From Rhodococcus zopfii NBRC 100606 = JCM 9919 (GTDB lineage Bacteria; Actinomycetota; Actinomycetes; Mycobacteriales; Mycobacteriaceae), in NCBI RefSeq assembly GCF_001895025.1, contig NZ_BCXI01000014.1:62001-126000 (forward strand): a stretch of DNA of 64,000 nucleotides, read 5' to 3'. Positions 18,362-27,729 of this stretch are shown here, piece after piece. Position numbers and translations under genes: made by a program. A model generated the notes under the pieces. That model ran no database searches and was not told the DNA's origin. It saw only the letters and a program-made list of their open reading frames with translations. Positions within the stretch are counted from its first letter, which is position 1. Each line of letters opens with the position of its first letter.

Positions 18362-18409
18362 GAACGCTCCTTACGGTGATACCGGGTGCCCCCGGCAACA
18401 CCGGGGGCG

Positions 18410-18928
18410 TCAGATGTCGAGGTCCTCGACCTCGGGTTCGGTGGCATTGACCTCCACCAGGGCGGCCAGCTCGGCGGGGACCTCCGCCCGCAGATCCTCG
18501 AAGGTGTCGAAGACCTCGAGGATCGCGGCCGCGGGGGTTTCGCCCCACTGCTGGTCGGTGGCGAAATGCTTGCGCCAGCCGGTCAGCTGGCCGTCCTTGC
18601 CCGCGGTGTGCACGAAGCCCTTCGGCCGGGAGACATGGACGGCGAGTTTGCCGGCGCGGGTGCGGTACGCGCGGTAGCGCTCGACGCCGGTGGCGGTGGA
18701 TCGGTTCCAGTCCGCCAGCAACACTCCCTGGAACCGCTGCAGTTTCCCCGCCCCGACCCCGACTCGAACGGTGATCTCCTCGAATCCCTCCAGGAGTCCT
18801 TCCTCGACCTCGACGAGGCGATGCAGGGCTTTGGAGATGGCCGCGGACAGGTTGCCCCCGGCGAGTTCCTGCGCGCGCTGGAACACCGGCAGGTCTGCAT
18901 CGGAGACATAGATCGTCTTGTTCGGCAT
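18410..18928 (-). CDS. EXLDI family protein, ribbon-helix-helix-like N terminus
   Basis: A 172-aa protein ending EVEDLDI, which matches the C-terminal E-x-L-D-I signature of the EXLDI family. The N terminus, KTIYVSDADLPVFQRAQEL followed by SAAISKALHRLV, reads like a ribbon-helix-helix DNA-binding module; the middle (about residues 55-150) is family-specific. The family is often seen beside ABC exporters, and this gene leads such an operon. A palindromic operator sits just upstream of its start, so an autoregulator role is plausible. ATG 18928 is chosen because the RHH-like strand begins at once. Confidence 0.72.
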   Translation of the reverse strand: MPNKTIYVSDADLPVFQRAQELAGGNLSAAISKALHRLVEVEEGLLEGFEEITVRVGVGAGKLQRFQGVLLADWNRSTATGVERYRAYRTRAGKLAVHVSRPKGFVHTAGKDGQLTGWRKHFATDQQWGETPAAAILEVFDTFEDLRAEVPAELAALVEVNATEPEVEDLDI

Positions 18929-18951
18929 GCGGCCATCGTAGCCATGGCACG

Positions 18952-18980
18952 AGTATACGTATATGTCTACGTATAGCAAT
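18952..18980 (-). promoter_or_regulatory. Promoter with palindromic operator of the EXLDI-ABC operon
   Basis: TATACGTATA (18954-18963, perfect palindrome) and TACGTATA (18968-18975) are spaced by TGTC. On the minus strand they fill the spacer between TTGCTA (18980-18975) and TATACT (18957-18952), a 16/17-nt spaced promoter about 24 nt before the start codon. Such short AT-rich tandem sites suit ribbon-helix-helix repressors. The rest of 18976-19128 shows nothing definite. Confidence 0.55.
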
Positions 18981-19128
18981 AGCTGTTGCTCGGGCGTCGA
19001 CGCGCACGCCGCCGCCGACACAGGGGGTCCCGGCCTGCGCCGGTACAGCGCAGCAGCAGAGGGCTACCGCGATCGGCGGTCACGCCACGATCGTCAAGCG
19101 GTGTTGTTATGAAAGATGCTGTGGTGCT

Positions 19129-22100
19129 TCAATTTTCTGGATGCTGGACCGGTTCGCGGACCGCACCGCCCGAACGGATCAGCTGCTCGAGTTCCGCGGC
19201 ACCCGGCAGGTCGACCGGGGCGACGGTGCGACCCGTGCGCACGTAGTGGAACGCGGCCCGCACCCGGTCGAGGGGCAGCTCGGCGGGACGGCCGGTGTGC
19301 CGCGCGGTCCGGGCGGCCATCAGCTGCGCCCACGCGAGCCGGTAGGCGGCGAGCTGCATCGCCACCGACTGCAGTTTCTCGTCGGTCGGTTCGGCGCCGG
19401 TCTTCCAGTCGATGACGGTCCATCCCCCGTCCGGATCCTCGAACACCGCGTCGATGCGGCCGCGGATCACGGTGCCGCCGAGAGATGTCTCGAATGGCAC
19501 CTCCACCTCGACCGGGCTGCGCTGCGCCCACGGCGACCGCAGGAACGCCTCCTGCAGCCGGTCGAAATCGGTTTCGTCGCCGCCCTCGTCGTCGGCGCCG
19601 GGCAGTTCGTCGAGATCCAGCAGCCGCGTCGCGCCGTACCGGCGCTCGAGCCACGCGTGGAAGGCGGTGCCGCGGCGCGCCAGCGGGTTCGGCCGGAACG
19701 GCAGCGGCCGGCGCAGCCGCGCGGCGAGGGCGTCCGGATCGGTGGCGAGGTCGACGAGCTGACTCACCGACATCTGCGCGGGCAGCATCACCTCGGCGCC
19801 GTGTTCGGCGCGGCGTTCGCGTTCGGCGAGCAACGCGTCGACGTCGGCGGCCCATTCGTCGGGGTCGTCCTCGATGCTCGCCGGGGGCTCCGGTTCGGGT
19901 TCGTCCAGCGCCGTGAGCACCAGGGCCGCGCCGCGTTCGACGTCGGCGCGGCGCACACCGAGCGGGTCGCGCGGCCACGGCGCCGTGCGGGGCGTCGCCA
20001 TCAGCGGGTTGTCGGTGCCGGCTTCCGGTGCGGGCGCCCAGATCTCGATCACACCGAGGTCCGGCTGCGCCTCGACGAGGTCGTGCAGTTCGGCCAGGAA
20101 CGGCGACGGGCCCTTCGGTTCGCTACCCGATTCGGCCCAGTGGTGGCCCGACACGAGCAGGGCCCGTTCGGTGCGGGTCAGCGCGACGTAGAACAGGCGG
20201 CGGTCCTCGTCGAGCTTCCGCTGCTTGAGCGCGTCCTTGTGCGCGGAGATGGTGTTTTCGAGGACCTTGCGGTCGTAGACGTCGTCGAGGTCGAGCTGCG
20301 GCACCCCGTCGGTCGCGGTGCCGTCCGCCGAGACGTCGGCGCGGTCGCCGCGCAACTGTGGCGGCAGTTCCGCGACCGCACCGAGCCACGTCGCCGCGGC
20401 CGTCGACGACGGGAACACCCCGGCGCTGACGTGCGGCACGGCCACAACCTCCCATTCGAGGCCCTTGGCCGAGTGCACGGTGAGCACCTGCACACAGTTC
20501 GGATCGACCTCCACCTCGCCGGGGGCGAGGCCCTGTTCGATCTGTTCGGCGGCGGCGAGATAGGCGAGCAGCCCGGTGAGTGTGGCGGTGCCGCGCCCGG
20601 CGTATCCGGCGACGACGTCGGCGAACGCGTCGAGGTGTTCGCGGCCGGTGCTGCCGCCGCGGGCGTCGACGCGCGCCTGCGCCTCGATGCCGATGCCGAG
20701 GACCCGTTCGACCTCGGCGACGAGCTCGGTCAGCGGCTGCCCGAGCCGCTCGCGCAACGACGCCAGTTCCTTCGCGAGCGCGGTGATGCGGGCGTACCCG
20801 AATTCCGAATAGTGTTGCGGCGAACCGGGATCGGAGATCGCATCGGCGAGGCCCGCCTGTTCGGCCTGTTCACCGGGAAGTGCGGCGTCGAGCGCGTCGT
20901 CGAGGGCCGCGGTGTCGGCGACCGCCCCGGTCACCGCGTACCGGCCCCCGATCGCCAGCTCCCGGGCCCGCCGCCACAGCGCCGTCAGGTCGGCAGCGCC
21001 GAGCTGCCAGCGGGCGCCGGTCAGCACCCGCACCGCGGAGCTGCCGGCCATCGGGTCCGCCGCCAGCCGAAGCATCGCGATGACGTCGGCGACCTCCGGA
21101 GTGTGCAGCAGGCCGCCGAGCCCGACGACCTCGACGGGCAACCCCCGCGCCCGCAGCGCCTCCGCGATCGGGGCGGCGTCGGCGTTGCGGCGCACCAGCA
21201 CCGCGGCGGTCGGCGGCTTGTCGCGACCGTCCGCGGCGTATTCGGCGGCGATCCGGTCGGCGACCCAGTCGCGTTCGGCCTCGATGTCGGGATGCAGCGC
21301 CAGCCGCACGTCGCCCGGGTCGGCACCCGGTCGCGGACGGAGGGTGCTGACCTCGACCCCCCCGTACCGCAGCGGTTCGGTCGCGTGGTTGGCCAGGGCC
21401 AGCGCCTCCGGCGGGTTGCGCCAGCTGGTGAGCAGCTCGAGGACCGGTGTGGGCCGCCCGCGCACCGGGAAGTCGGTGGTGAACCGCGGCAGGTTGGCCG
21501 CGGACGCGCCGCGCCAGCCGTAGATGGACTGCATGGGGTCGCCCACCGCGGTCACGGCGAGGTCCGGGTCCTGACCACCCCCGAACAACGACGACAACAG
21601 GATCCGCTGGGCGTGGCCGGTGTCCTGGTACTCGTCGAGCAACACCACCCGGAAACGTTCTCGCTCGGTGCGGCCCACCTCGGGGTGGTCCTGGGCGACC
21701 CGCGCCGCCAGCGACATCTGACTGCCGAAATCGAGCGCGCCCTCGCGCCGCAGCGTCTCCGCGAGCCGCTGCACCAGCGGCAGCAACGCAATCCGATTCT
21801 GCTGGGTGCCGAGGTAGCCGAGCAGGGCTTTCGACGGCCCGCCCCGCTGACCCGGCCCGGCGGGCAACGTGTGGATCAGCTTGTCGAGTTCGGTGTGGGC
21901 CTCACGCAGATCCTCGGGTTCGACGAGGTGCTCGGCGAGCTGACCGGACAGCGCGAGAACGGCCTCGGTGACCGAGGCCGGGTTGCTGTCGGTCTCGAGC
22001 TCGCCGTCCCACGCGCTGACCACCCGGTGCGCGATCTGCCACAGCTCGGTTTCCGACAGGAGAGTCGCCGACGGTTCGATCGGCAGCAGCAGCCCGTGCT

Positions 22101-22509
22101 CGCCGAGCAGGCGCCCCGCGTACGCGTGGTAGGTGCTCACCTCCGGCTCGCTACCGAGAATCCGGCTGCGCAGTTCACCACCGGGGTCCAGGTCGCGCAC
22201 CAGCCGCGAGCCGGCGAGTTTCGCGAGCCGCGTGCGGATGCGGGTCGTCAGCTGTTGGGCCGCCTTGCGGGTGAACGTCAGGCCCAGTACCTGTTCCGGG
22301 TCGACGAATCCGTTGGCGACCAGCCACACCACACGCGCAGCCATCGTTTCGGTCTTGCCGGCACCGGCCCCCGCAACAACGAGGGTCGGCCCGCGGTGCG
22401 CTTCGATAACCGCGACCTGCTCGTCGGTGGGCGGGAACTTCTGCCCCACCGCGGCAGCGAGTTCGACCGCCCCGACGCTGCGACGACGAAGGACCCGAGG
22501 CGTGCTCAT
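19129..22509 (-). CDS. adnB: AdnB subunit of the AdnAB helicase-nuclease
   Basis: A 1126-aa UvrD-like motor with a C-terminal RecB-family nuclease. Walker A is VAGAGAGKTETM (lysine residue 52) and Walker B is VVLLDEYQDTG (about 290). The nuclease motif VIDWKTG lies near residue 1036 with the upstream GRIDAVFED aspartate. AdnAB resects double-strand breaks in place of RecBCD/AddAB in mycolic-acid actinomycetes; AdnB is the leading motor. ATG 22509 overlaps the adnA stop by 4 nt (ATGA), so the subunits are co-translated. Confidence 0.94.
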   Translation of the reverse strand: MSTPRVLRRRSVGAVELAAAVGQKFPPTDEQVAVIEAHRGPTLVVAGAGAGKTETMAARVVWLVANGFVDPEQVLGLTFTRKAAQQLTTRIRTRLAKLAGSRLVRDLDPGGELRSRILGSEPEVSTYHAYAGRLLGEHGLLLPIEPSATLLSETELWQIAHRVVSAWDGELETDSNPASVTEAVLALSGQLAEHLVEPEDLREAHTELDKLIHTLPAGPGQRGGPSKALLGYLGTQQNRIALLPLVQRLAETLRREGALDFGSQMSLAARVAQDHPEVGRTERERFRVVLLDEYQDTGHAQRILLSSLFGGGQDPDLAVTAVGDPMQSIYGWRGASAANLPRFTTDFPVRGRPTPVLELLTSWRNPPEALALANHATEPLRYGGVEVSTLRPRPGADPGDVRLALHPDIEAERDWVADRIAAEYAADGRDKPPTAAVLVRRNADAAPIAEALRARGLPVEVVGLGGLLHTPEVADVIAMLRLAADPMAGSSAVRVLTGARWQLGAADLTALWRRARELAIGGRYAVTGAVADTAALDDALDAALPGEQAEQAGLADAISDPGSPQHYSEFGYARITALAKELASLRERLGQPLTELVAEVERVLGIGIEAQARVDARGGSTGREHLDAFADVVAGYAGRGTATLTGLLAYLAAAEQIEQGLAPGEVEVDPNCVQVLTVHSAKGLEWEVVAVPHVSAGVFPSSTAAATWLGAVAELPPQLRGDRADVSADGTATDGVPQLDLDDVYDRKVLENTISAHKDALKQRKLDEDRRLFYVALTRTERALLVSGHHWAESGSEPKGPSPFLAELHDLVEAQPDLGVIEIWAPAPEAGTDNPLMATPRTAPWPRDPLGVRRADVERGAALVLTALDEPEPEPPASIEDDPDEWAADVDALLAERERRAEHGAEVMLPAQMSVSQLVDLATDPDALAARLRRPLPFRPNPLARRGTAFHAWLERRYGATRLLDLDELPGADDEGGDETDFDRLQEAFLRSPWAQRSPVEVEVPFETSLGGTVIRGRIDAVFEDPDGGWTVIDWKTGAEPTDEKLQSVAMQLAAYRLAWAQLMAARTARHTGRPAELPLDRVRAAFHYVRTGRTVAPVDLPGAAELEQLIRSGGAVREPVQHPEN

Positions 22510-25500
22510 CCGCCGGTCACCTGCCTGCCGTCGTCGTGCGCGGGGCAGCTCGACATCACCGGGCAGTGCCGGCATCCGTCGTTGACCTGCGCGAGGAACT
22601 GCGGTCCGCGGGTGGCCGCCGCGGCCTCGTGGATCACCGTGCGCCAGTGCGCGAGTCCCTCCGCGTCCAGGGGCGGCTGCGTCCGCTGGGCGGCGCCGTC
22701 CTTGTTGTGCGGTTTGGCCACGAACACCAGACGTGCCCCGCCGGGTTCGGTCGCCGGTTCCCCGTCGATCGCCCCGGTCGCCGCCGCGACCTGGTAGGCG
22801 GCGAGCTGCGCGTGGTCGCGCGCGGCATCCTTGGTGACCGGGTTCTTCGCGGTCTTGACGTCGACGACGACGGGCCGCCCGTCCGCGTCGCGTTCGAGGC
22901 GGTCGATGCGGCCACGCAGCTTCACCCGCGGCAGGCCATCGGCCGGCGGCTCGAGGATGCCGTCTACGGCGACCTCGACACCGACCTCGGTCAGCTCGCC
23001 GCGCGAGCCGCGCAGCCACGTCGTGAACGTCTCGAGCATCGTGCGGGTCCGCTCCAGCTCGCGGCGCGCGTACCATTGCGAACCGAGATCGACCGAGTCC
23101 CAGGCACGTTCGAGGGCCCGGTCCACCTGGTCGGGCGGGATCCGTCCGGCGAGCGCCTGCACCAGGGTGTGCACGAGCGTTCCCGCGACCGCGTGGCTGT
23201 TCTCGCCGTCGGTGCCACCGTGTCGTTCGAACATCCACCGCAGCGGACAGGTCGTGAGCTGCTCGATCGTGGACGGCGACAGCGGCACCGCCTCGGTTTC
23301 GGCATCCCACAGCGGCCGGTCGGTACTGGGGTCGGCGGTGCCGTACCAACGGTCCGGGTGCGCGCCGCGCACCCCCGCCCGCGCGAGCCGGGCCAGTTGC
23401 GCCGCGGCCCGTCGTTGCCGTTCCGGCTCGTACGCGGCGACCACCGGATCGCACACCACGCTGCGCAGTTCGGCGACGAGCGCCGGCAACGCGAGCACCC
23501 GGATCCGGGCCTCGTCGGGCAGACCGTCGGGCTCGAGCGTCTCGTCGCCCTCGGTGTCGGTGTCGTCTCTGCCGAGCAGTTCGTCGACGAACCGCGATCG
23601 CACGAGGTCCGTGTCCGCGGTGGTCGCGTCGACGGCGGTGACGAGCAGCTCGCGGCGGGCGCGGCTGCACGCAACGAGGAACAGCCGGCGCTCGTCGGCG
23701 AGCAGCGGCGCGGTCCGCGACAGCCGGGTGATGCCGTCGGCTCCCCCGTCGACCCCGGAGACCGCGTCGAGGAGCGCTTCGATGCCGAGCAGGGTGCCGC
23801 GGGCGCGCAGGCTCGGCCACAGACCTTCCTGGACTCCGGCGACCGCGACGACGTCCCATTGGCGGCCGACCGCCGAGTGCGCGCTGACGACCGTGACCGC
23901 TTCGGATTCGGCGGTGGCGCGGTTGCGGACCGTGCCCGGGATCTCCTGTTCGCTGAGGTAGTCGACGAATCCGGCGATGTGGGCGCGCGGCAGCCGGTCG
24001 ACGTAGTCGGCGGCGGCGTCGAACAGCGCGACGATCCCGTCGAGATCACGATCGGCCTGCGCCCCGGCCGGGCCACCACGCGCGGACGCCGCCGCCCAAC
24101 GGCGTTCCAGACCGGTGGCCTGCCACGCCTCCCAGAGCACGTCCTCGACGCCTCCACCGCGGTTCATCGCGGCGCGGGCCTTGCCGAGCACCGCGAGCGC
24201 GCCCTTCAACGGCGCCGCCTCGACGTCGGTGAGCCCGCGCACCAGGTGCGCGGTGGTCTCGGCGTCCTCCCCGTCGACGAGCAGCGCGCGCAGCAGTTCC
24301 GCGGAGTCGCGGTCTCCCCCGGCAGCGACCTCGACGCGCCGCAGGCCCCGGCGCAGTCGCCGCAGCGTCACCGGTTCGGCACCACCGACGGGACCGGACA
24401 GCAACGCCAGGGCTTCCTCACCGCCGAACCGCCGCCCCGAGAGCGCACGCAGCACCAGCAGCAGGCCGGCGACGCTGTGCTGACGCGCCAGCGGCAGTTC
24501 GGAGGCCGCGGTGGTCATGGGGACGCCCGCGGCGAGCAGGGCACGGCGCAGCGGCGCGAGGACCCGCGGCACCGAGCGCACCACAATGGCCATGCGCGAC
24601 CAGGGCACCTCGTCGATCAGGTGTGCGCGGCGCAGGGTGTCGGCGATCAGTGCCGCCTCCTTGGCCGGCGTCGGCAACACCCGCACCCGCACCCGACCGG
24701 GCTCGGGGTCGTCCGCGACGGCCGCGGCCCCGCGATGCGGCGGCAGACCCGGCAACCGCCGTGCGATGGAGTCGGTGACGGCCGCGACATCGGTACCTGC
24801 ACGATGGTTGGTGCCGAGCACGATGCGCCGCTCCGGATCGGTCTCGGCGAGCCCGGTGAGGAACCCGGGGTCCGCGCCGCGGAAGGCGAACACCATCTGG
24901 TCGGGGTCGCCCGTGACCGTTGCGGTGCGGGTGCCGACACCGATCGCGCGGATGAGCTGCGCGGACTGCGGATCGAGGTGCTGGGCGTCGTCGACGAGCA
25001 GGTGCCGGATGCGGCTGCGTTCGGACGCGAGCAGATCCGGGTCCGTGGCGAACGCGGCGAGCGCGGCACCGACGAGTTCGGCGGCATCGAGGGCCGGTGC
25101 CGTGGCCTCGGGGGCTTCGAGACCGACCGCGCCACGCAGCAGCATCACCTGCTCGTAGCGGACCGCGAACAGGCCCGCCGCGACCCATTCGGGCCGGTCG
25201 CGTTCCTCCCCCAGCGCGACGAGGTCCTCCGGCCCGAGACCGCGTTCGTTGGCACGCAGCATCAGGTCGCGTAGCTCGACCGCGAACCCCGTCATCCCCA
25301 GCGCCGGTCGCAGGCGCTCGGGCCACATGTCGGCGCCGTCGTCGATATCGCCGCGCAGCAGCTCGCGCAGCACCGCGTCCTGCTCGGCGCCGGTGATCAG
25401 CCGCGGCGGCGGATTGCCGTGTGCCGACGCCTGCAGCCGCAGCACCGCGAACGCATACGAATGCACCGTGCGGACCAGGGGCTCGCGGGTGGCGCGGGCA

Positions 25501-25835
25501 CCGGTGCCGGCACCTTCGCGCAGCAGGCCGGCGGTGATCTCCTCACGCACCGCGGTCGCGGCGCGGCGCGAATGAGTGAGTATCAGGACCGATTCCGGTT
25601 CGGCTCCGGCCGCGATCCGCGAGACGGCCAGGTCGACGAGCAGCGATGTCTTGCCGGTTCCGGGGCCGCCGAGGATCTGCCAGGGCCGCCAGCGCGGCAA
25701 CGGCGGGGCGTCCGCAAACACCCGCCGCACGTCGTCGGGCCACTCGCGCCGGGGAGGAGCCGTGTCCGGTCGCTGCACCAGCCGCGCGGCCGGACGGCGG
25801 GTCCGGTCGAGTGTGCGGAGGTCGGCGACGGTCAT
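22506..25835 (-). CDS. adnA: AdnA subunit of the AdnAB helicase-nuclease
   Basis: A 1109-aa partner of AdnB. It has Walker A GGPGTGKTS (lysine residue 62), a Walker B variant LLVDDAQHLD (about 283), and a RecB-type nuclease motif VVVDVKTAKN (about 992). An Fe-S cysteine set is present: one cysteine in TTCPLRWMF (about 862) and three in CRHCPVMSSCP close to the C terminus, the arrangement of AddB/AdnA-type nucleases. It acts in double-strand break end resection. ATG at 25835. Confidence 0.94.
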   Translation of the reverse strand: MTVADLRTLDRTRRPAARLVQRPDTAPPRREWPDDVRRVFADAPPLPRWRPWQILGGPGTGKTSLLVDLAVSRIAAGAEPESVLILTHSRRAATAVREEITAGLLREGAGTGARATREPLVRTVHSYAFAVLRLQASAHGNPPPRLITGAEQDAVLRELLRGDIDDGADMWPERLRPALGMTGFAVELRDLMLRANERGLGPEDLVALGEERDRPEWVAAGLFAVRYEQVMLLRGAVGLEAPEATAPALDAAELVGAALAAFATDPDLLASERSRIRHLLVDDAQHLDPQSAQLIRAIGVGTRTATVTGDPDQMVFAFRGADPGFLTGLAETDPERRIVLGTNHRAGTDVAAVTDSIARRLPGLPPHRGAAAVADDPEPGRVRVRVLPTPAKEAALIADTLRRAHLIDEVPWSRMAIVVRSVPRVLAPLRRALLAAGVPMTTAASELPLARQHSVAGLLLVLRALSGRRFGGEEALALLSGPVGGAEPVTLRRLRRGLRRVEVAAGGDRDSAELLRALLVDGEDAETTAHLVRGLTDVEAAPLKGALAVLGKARAAMNRGGGVEDVLWEAWQATGLERRWAAASARGGPAGAQADRDLDGIVALFDAAADYVDRLPRAHIAGFVDYLSEQEIPGTVRNRATAESEAVTVVSAHSAVGRQWDVVAVAGVQEGLWPSLRARGTLLGIEALLDAVSGVDGGADGITRLSRTAPLLADERRLFLVACSRARRELLVTAVDATTADTDLVRSRFVDELLGRDDTDTEGDETLEPDGLPDEARIRVLALPALVAELRSVVCDPVVAAYEPERQRRAAAQLARLARAGVRGAHPDRWYGTADPSTDRPLWDAETEAVPLSPSTIEQLTTCPLRWMFERHGGTDGENSHAVAGTLVHTLVQALAGRIPPDQVDRALERAWDSVDLGSQWYARRELERTRTMLETFTTWLRGSRGELTEVGVEVAVDGILEPPADGLPRVKLRGRIDRLERDADGRPVVVDVKTAKNPVTKDAARDHAQLAAYQVAAATGAIDGEPATEPGGARLVFVAKPHNKDGAAQRTQPPLDAEGLAHWRTVIHEAAAATRGPQFLAQVNDGCRHCPVMSSCPAHDDGRQVTGG

Positions 25836-25936
25836 GCCGATATCCCATCAGAAGGGTCCGACACGGCACCGACCCGGACGAGCCCGGCACGATTCGCGGG
25901 CGGCGCGACCGCGCGCGAACTGCGATAGTGATCGGC

Positions 25937-26725
25937 GTGAACACGCCACCGCCGCCGCTGCACACCCACCTGTTCGGACCGGCCGACGGCCCGCAGATCC
26001 TGGCCCTGCACGGTCTGACCGGCCACGGCCGCCGGTGGGAACACCTCGCCTCCAGGCACCTCCCGGACACCCGGTTCGTCGCGCCCGACCTGCGTGGGCA
26101 CGGCCGGTCGCCGTGGGCACCGCCGTGGAATTTCGAGACGCACGTGCAGGACCTGTTCGGGGTGCTCGACGCCCACACCACCGGGCCGGTGCTCGTGGTC
26201 GGGCATTCGTTCGGTGGCGCTCTCGCGGTGCACCTCGCGGCCACCGCCCCCGACCGGGTACGCGGGCTGCTGCTGCTGGACCCGGCGATCGGACTGCCGC
26301 CCGACCGCATGCAGGAGATCGCGGATCTCACGGTCCGGTATCCCGACTACACCGATGCCGCGGAGGCTCGCTCCGACAAGGTGCACGGCGCGTGGGGCGA
26401 GGTCGCGGAGGAACTGCTCGACGCCGAGATAGCGGAGCATCTGATCGAACTGGAGACCGGCCGGGTGAACTGGCGTCTGTTCGTGCCGGCGCTGGTGACG
26501 TCCTGGAGCGAACTCGCCCGCGACTTCGTGCTGCCGCCCGTGGACCTTCCGACCACCGTCGTGCGGGCAGCGAAGGTACAGCCGCCGTACGTCACCGACG
26601 AGTTCCGCGCGGCGCTCGCCGAGCGACTGGGCACGAATCTGACCGAACTGGAGATGGACTGCGACCACATGATCGACCAGGCGCGGCCCGAGGAGACCGC
26701 GGCTCTGATCCGCGGAATGCTGTAG
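25937..26725 (+). CDS. lipV: Alpha/beta hydrolase, LipV-like lipase/esterase
   Basis: A 262-aa alpha/beta hydrolase. The nucleophile elbow is GHSFGGALA, the oxyanion segment is LHGLTGHGRRW, and the catalytic histidine is in CDHMIDQ near the C terminus. It matches the mycobacterial LipV pattern, including PDLRGHGRSPWAPPW and WSELARDFVLPPV. GTG 25937 is used; GTG 25928 is in frame three codons earlier. The stop abuts the start of the ATL gene with no gap. Confidence 0.82.
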   Translation: MNTPPPPLHTHLFGPADGPQILALHGLTGHGRRWEHLASRHLPDTRFVAPDLRGHGRSPWAPPWNFETHVQDLFGVLDAHTTGPVLVVGHSFGGALAVHLAATAPDRVRGLLLLDPAIGLPPDRMQEIADLTVRYPDYTDAAEARSDKVHGAWGEVAEELLDAEIAEHLIELETGRVNWRLFVPALVTSWSELARDFVLPPVDLPTTVVRAAKVQPPYVTDEFRAALAERLGTNLTELEMDCDHMIDQARPEETAALIRGML

Positions 26726-27022
26726 ATGGCCGCGACCACCGACGCACAGATCGAACGCGTCCGCGAATTGGTCGCGTCGATCCCCGCCGGCCGGGTAGCG
26801 ACCTACGGCGACATCGCCGACGCCGCCGGCCTGTCGAGTCCGCGCACCGTCGGGTGGATCATGCGCACCGACAGCGCGGACCTTCCGTGGCATCGGGTCC
26901 TGCCGGCGTCCGGTAAGCCCGCCGCGCATCTGGCTCGCCGCCAGCTTGCCCGGCTCGCGCTCGAAGGCACCCCGATCCGCGGTGACCGTGTCGACCTCGC
27001 GGCGGCGCGGCACCGATTCTGA
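26726..27022 (+). CDS. Alkyltransferase-like protein (ATL), MGMT family with Trp at the active site
   Basis: A 98-aa protein equal to the DNA-binding domain of O6-alkylguanine-DNA alkyltransferases (GRVATYGDIADAAG, SSPRTVGWIMR). The alkyl-acceptor motif PCHR is PWHR, so it cannot accept alkyl groups. ATL proteins bind O6-alkylguanine and hand the lesion to nucleotide excision repair. ATG 26726 directly follows the lipV stop, suggesting a two-gene operon as in mycobacteria. Confidence 0.9.
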   Translation: MAATTDAQIERVRELVASIPAGRVATYGDIADAAGLSSPRTVGWIMRTDSADLPWHRVLPASGKPAAHLARRQLARLALEGTPIRGDRVDLAAARHRF

Positions 27023-27028
27023 ATTCGT

Positions 27029-27706
27029 TCACCGTTCCAGGTCCCGGCTCTGCGCGCGGCGGCGCAGGAACCGGCGGACGACGAGGACACCGACCGCGAC
27101 CACGACCACGGCGATCACGATGCGCTGGAATCCCGATGCGTACGGCTCGATCCGTGTCCAGTTCTGTCCCAGGTGGTAACCGGCCAGCACGAACACCGTG
27201 TTCCAGATCAGGCTTCCGCCTGCGGTGAGGATCGCGAACCGCCACAGCGGCATCCGGGTGACCCCGGCGGGAATCGAGACGAGGCTGCGGAACAGCGGAA
27301 TCATGCGGCCGAGGAACACCGACTTGCCGCCGTGCCGGTGAAACCAGGCCGCCGTCCGGTCGAGATCGGCGACGTCGACCAGTGGCATCCGGTCCACGAT
27401 CCGCCGGATCCGCTCCTCCCCGACCGCCCGCCCCAACCCATAGAGGCCGAGCGCGCCGAGCAGCGAACCGAGGGTCGTCCAGAACAGCGCCGATACCAGC
27501 GTGAAGCTGCCCAGGCCGGCCGCGAATCCCGCGAGCGGCAGGATCACCTCGCTGGGCAACGGGGGGAAGAAGTTCTCGAGCGCGATCGCCAGGCCGGCAC
27601 CGAGTCCGCCGAGCCGATCCATCAGTGACAGCGCCCACCCCGCGAGCCCCTCGGTGGGGACGTTCGTTCCGGGCGGGACGGCGGCGATGCTGATGGGGCT
27701 CACCAC
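27029..27706 (-). CDS. DedA family (SNARE-associated) membrane protein
   Basis: A 225-aa DedA/VTT-domain protein with about five hydrophobic segments and the family motif ENFFPPLPSEVILPLAGF followed by the conserved GxxxG-rich loop. The signature arginine segment GRMIPLFRSLVSIPAGV is present. DedA proteins act in membrane lipid handling (some are undecaprenyl-phosphate flippases). GTG-GTG at 27706/27703; a GGTGG precedes the second. It begins the accessory island. Confidence 0.87.
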   Translation of the reverse strand: MVSPISIAAVPPGTNVPTEGLAGWALSLMDRLGGLGAGLAIALENFFPPLPSEVILPLAGFAAGLGSFTLVSALFWTTLGSLLGALGLYGLGRAVGEERIRRIVDRMPLVDVADLDRTAAWFHRHGGKSVFLGRMIPLFRSLVSIPAGVTRMPLWRFAILTAGGSLIWNTVFVLAGYHLGQNWTRIEPYASGFQRIVIAVVVVAVGVLVVRRFLRRRAQSRDLER

Positions 27707-27729
27707 TCCACCCTAGGCAGGCAGGCCGG

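Noticed and set aside
18944-18976. Tiny ORF reading MARVYVYVYV across the EXLDI operator
   Set aside because: Ten codons, no ribosome-binding site; the repeat of Tyr-Val simply reflects the TACGTATA repeats.
19141-22797. Plus-strand open frame of about 1200 codons opposite adnB
   Set aside because: Composition is typical of a shadow frame; the minus strand carries all helicase and nuclease motifs.
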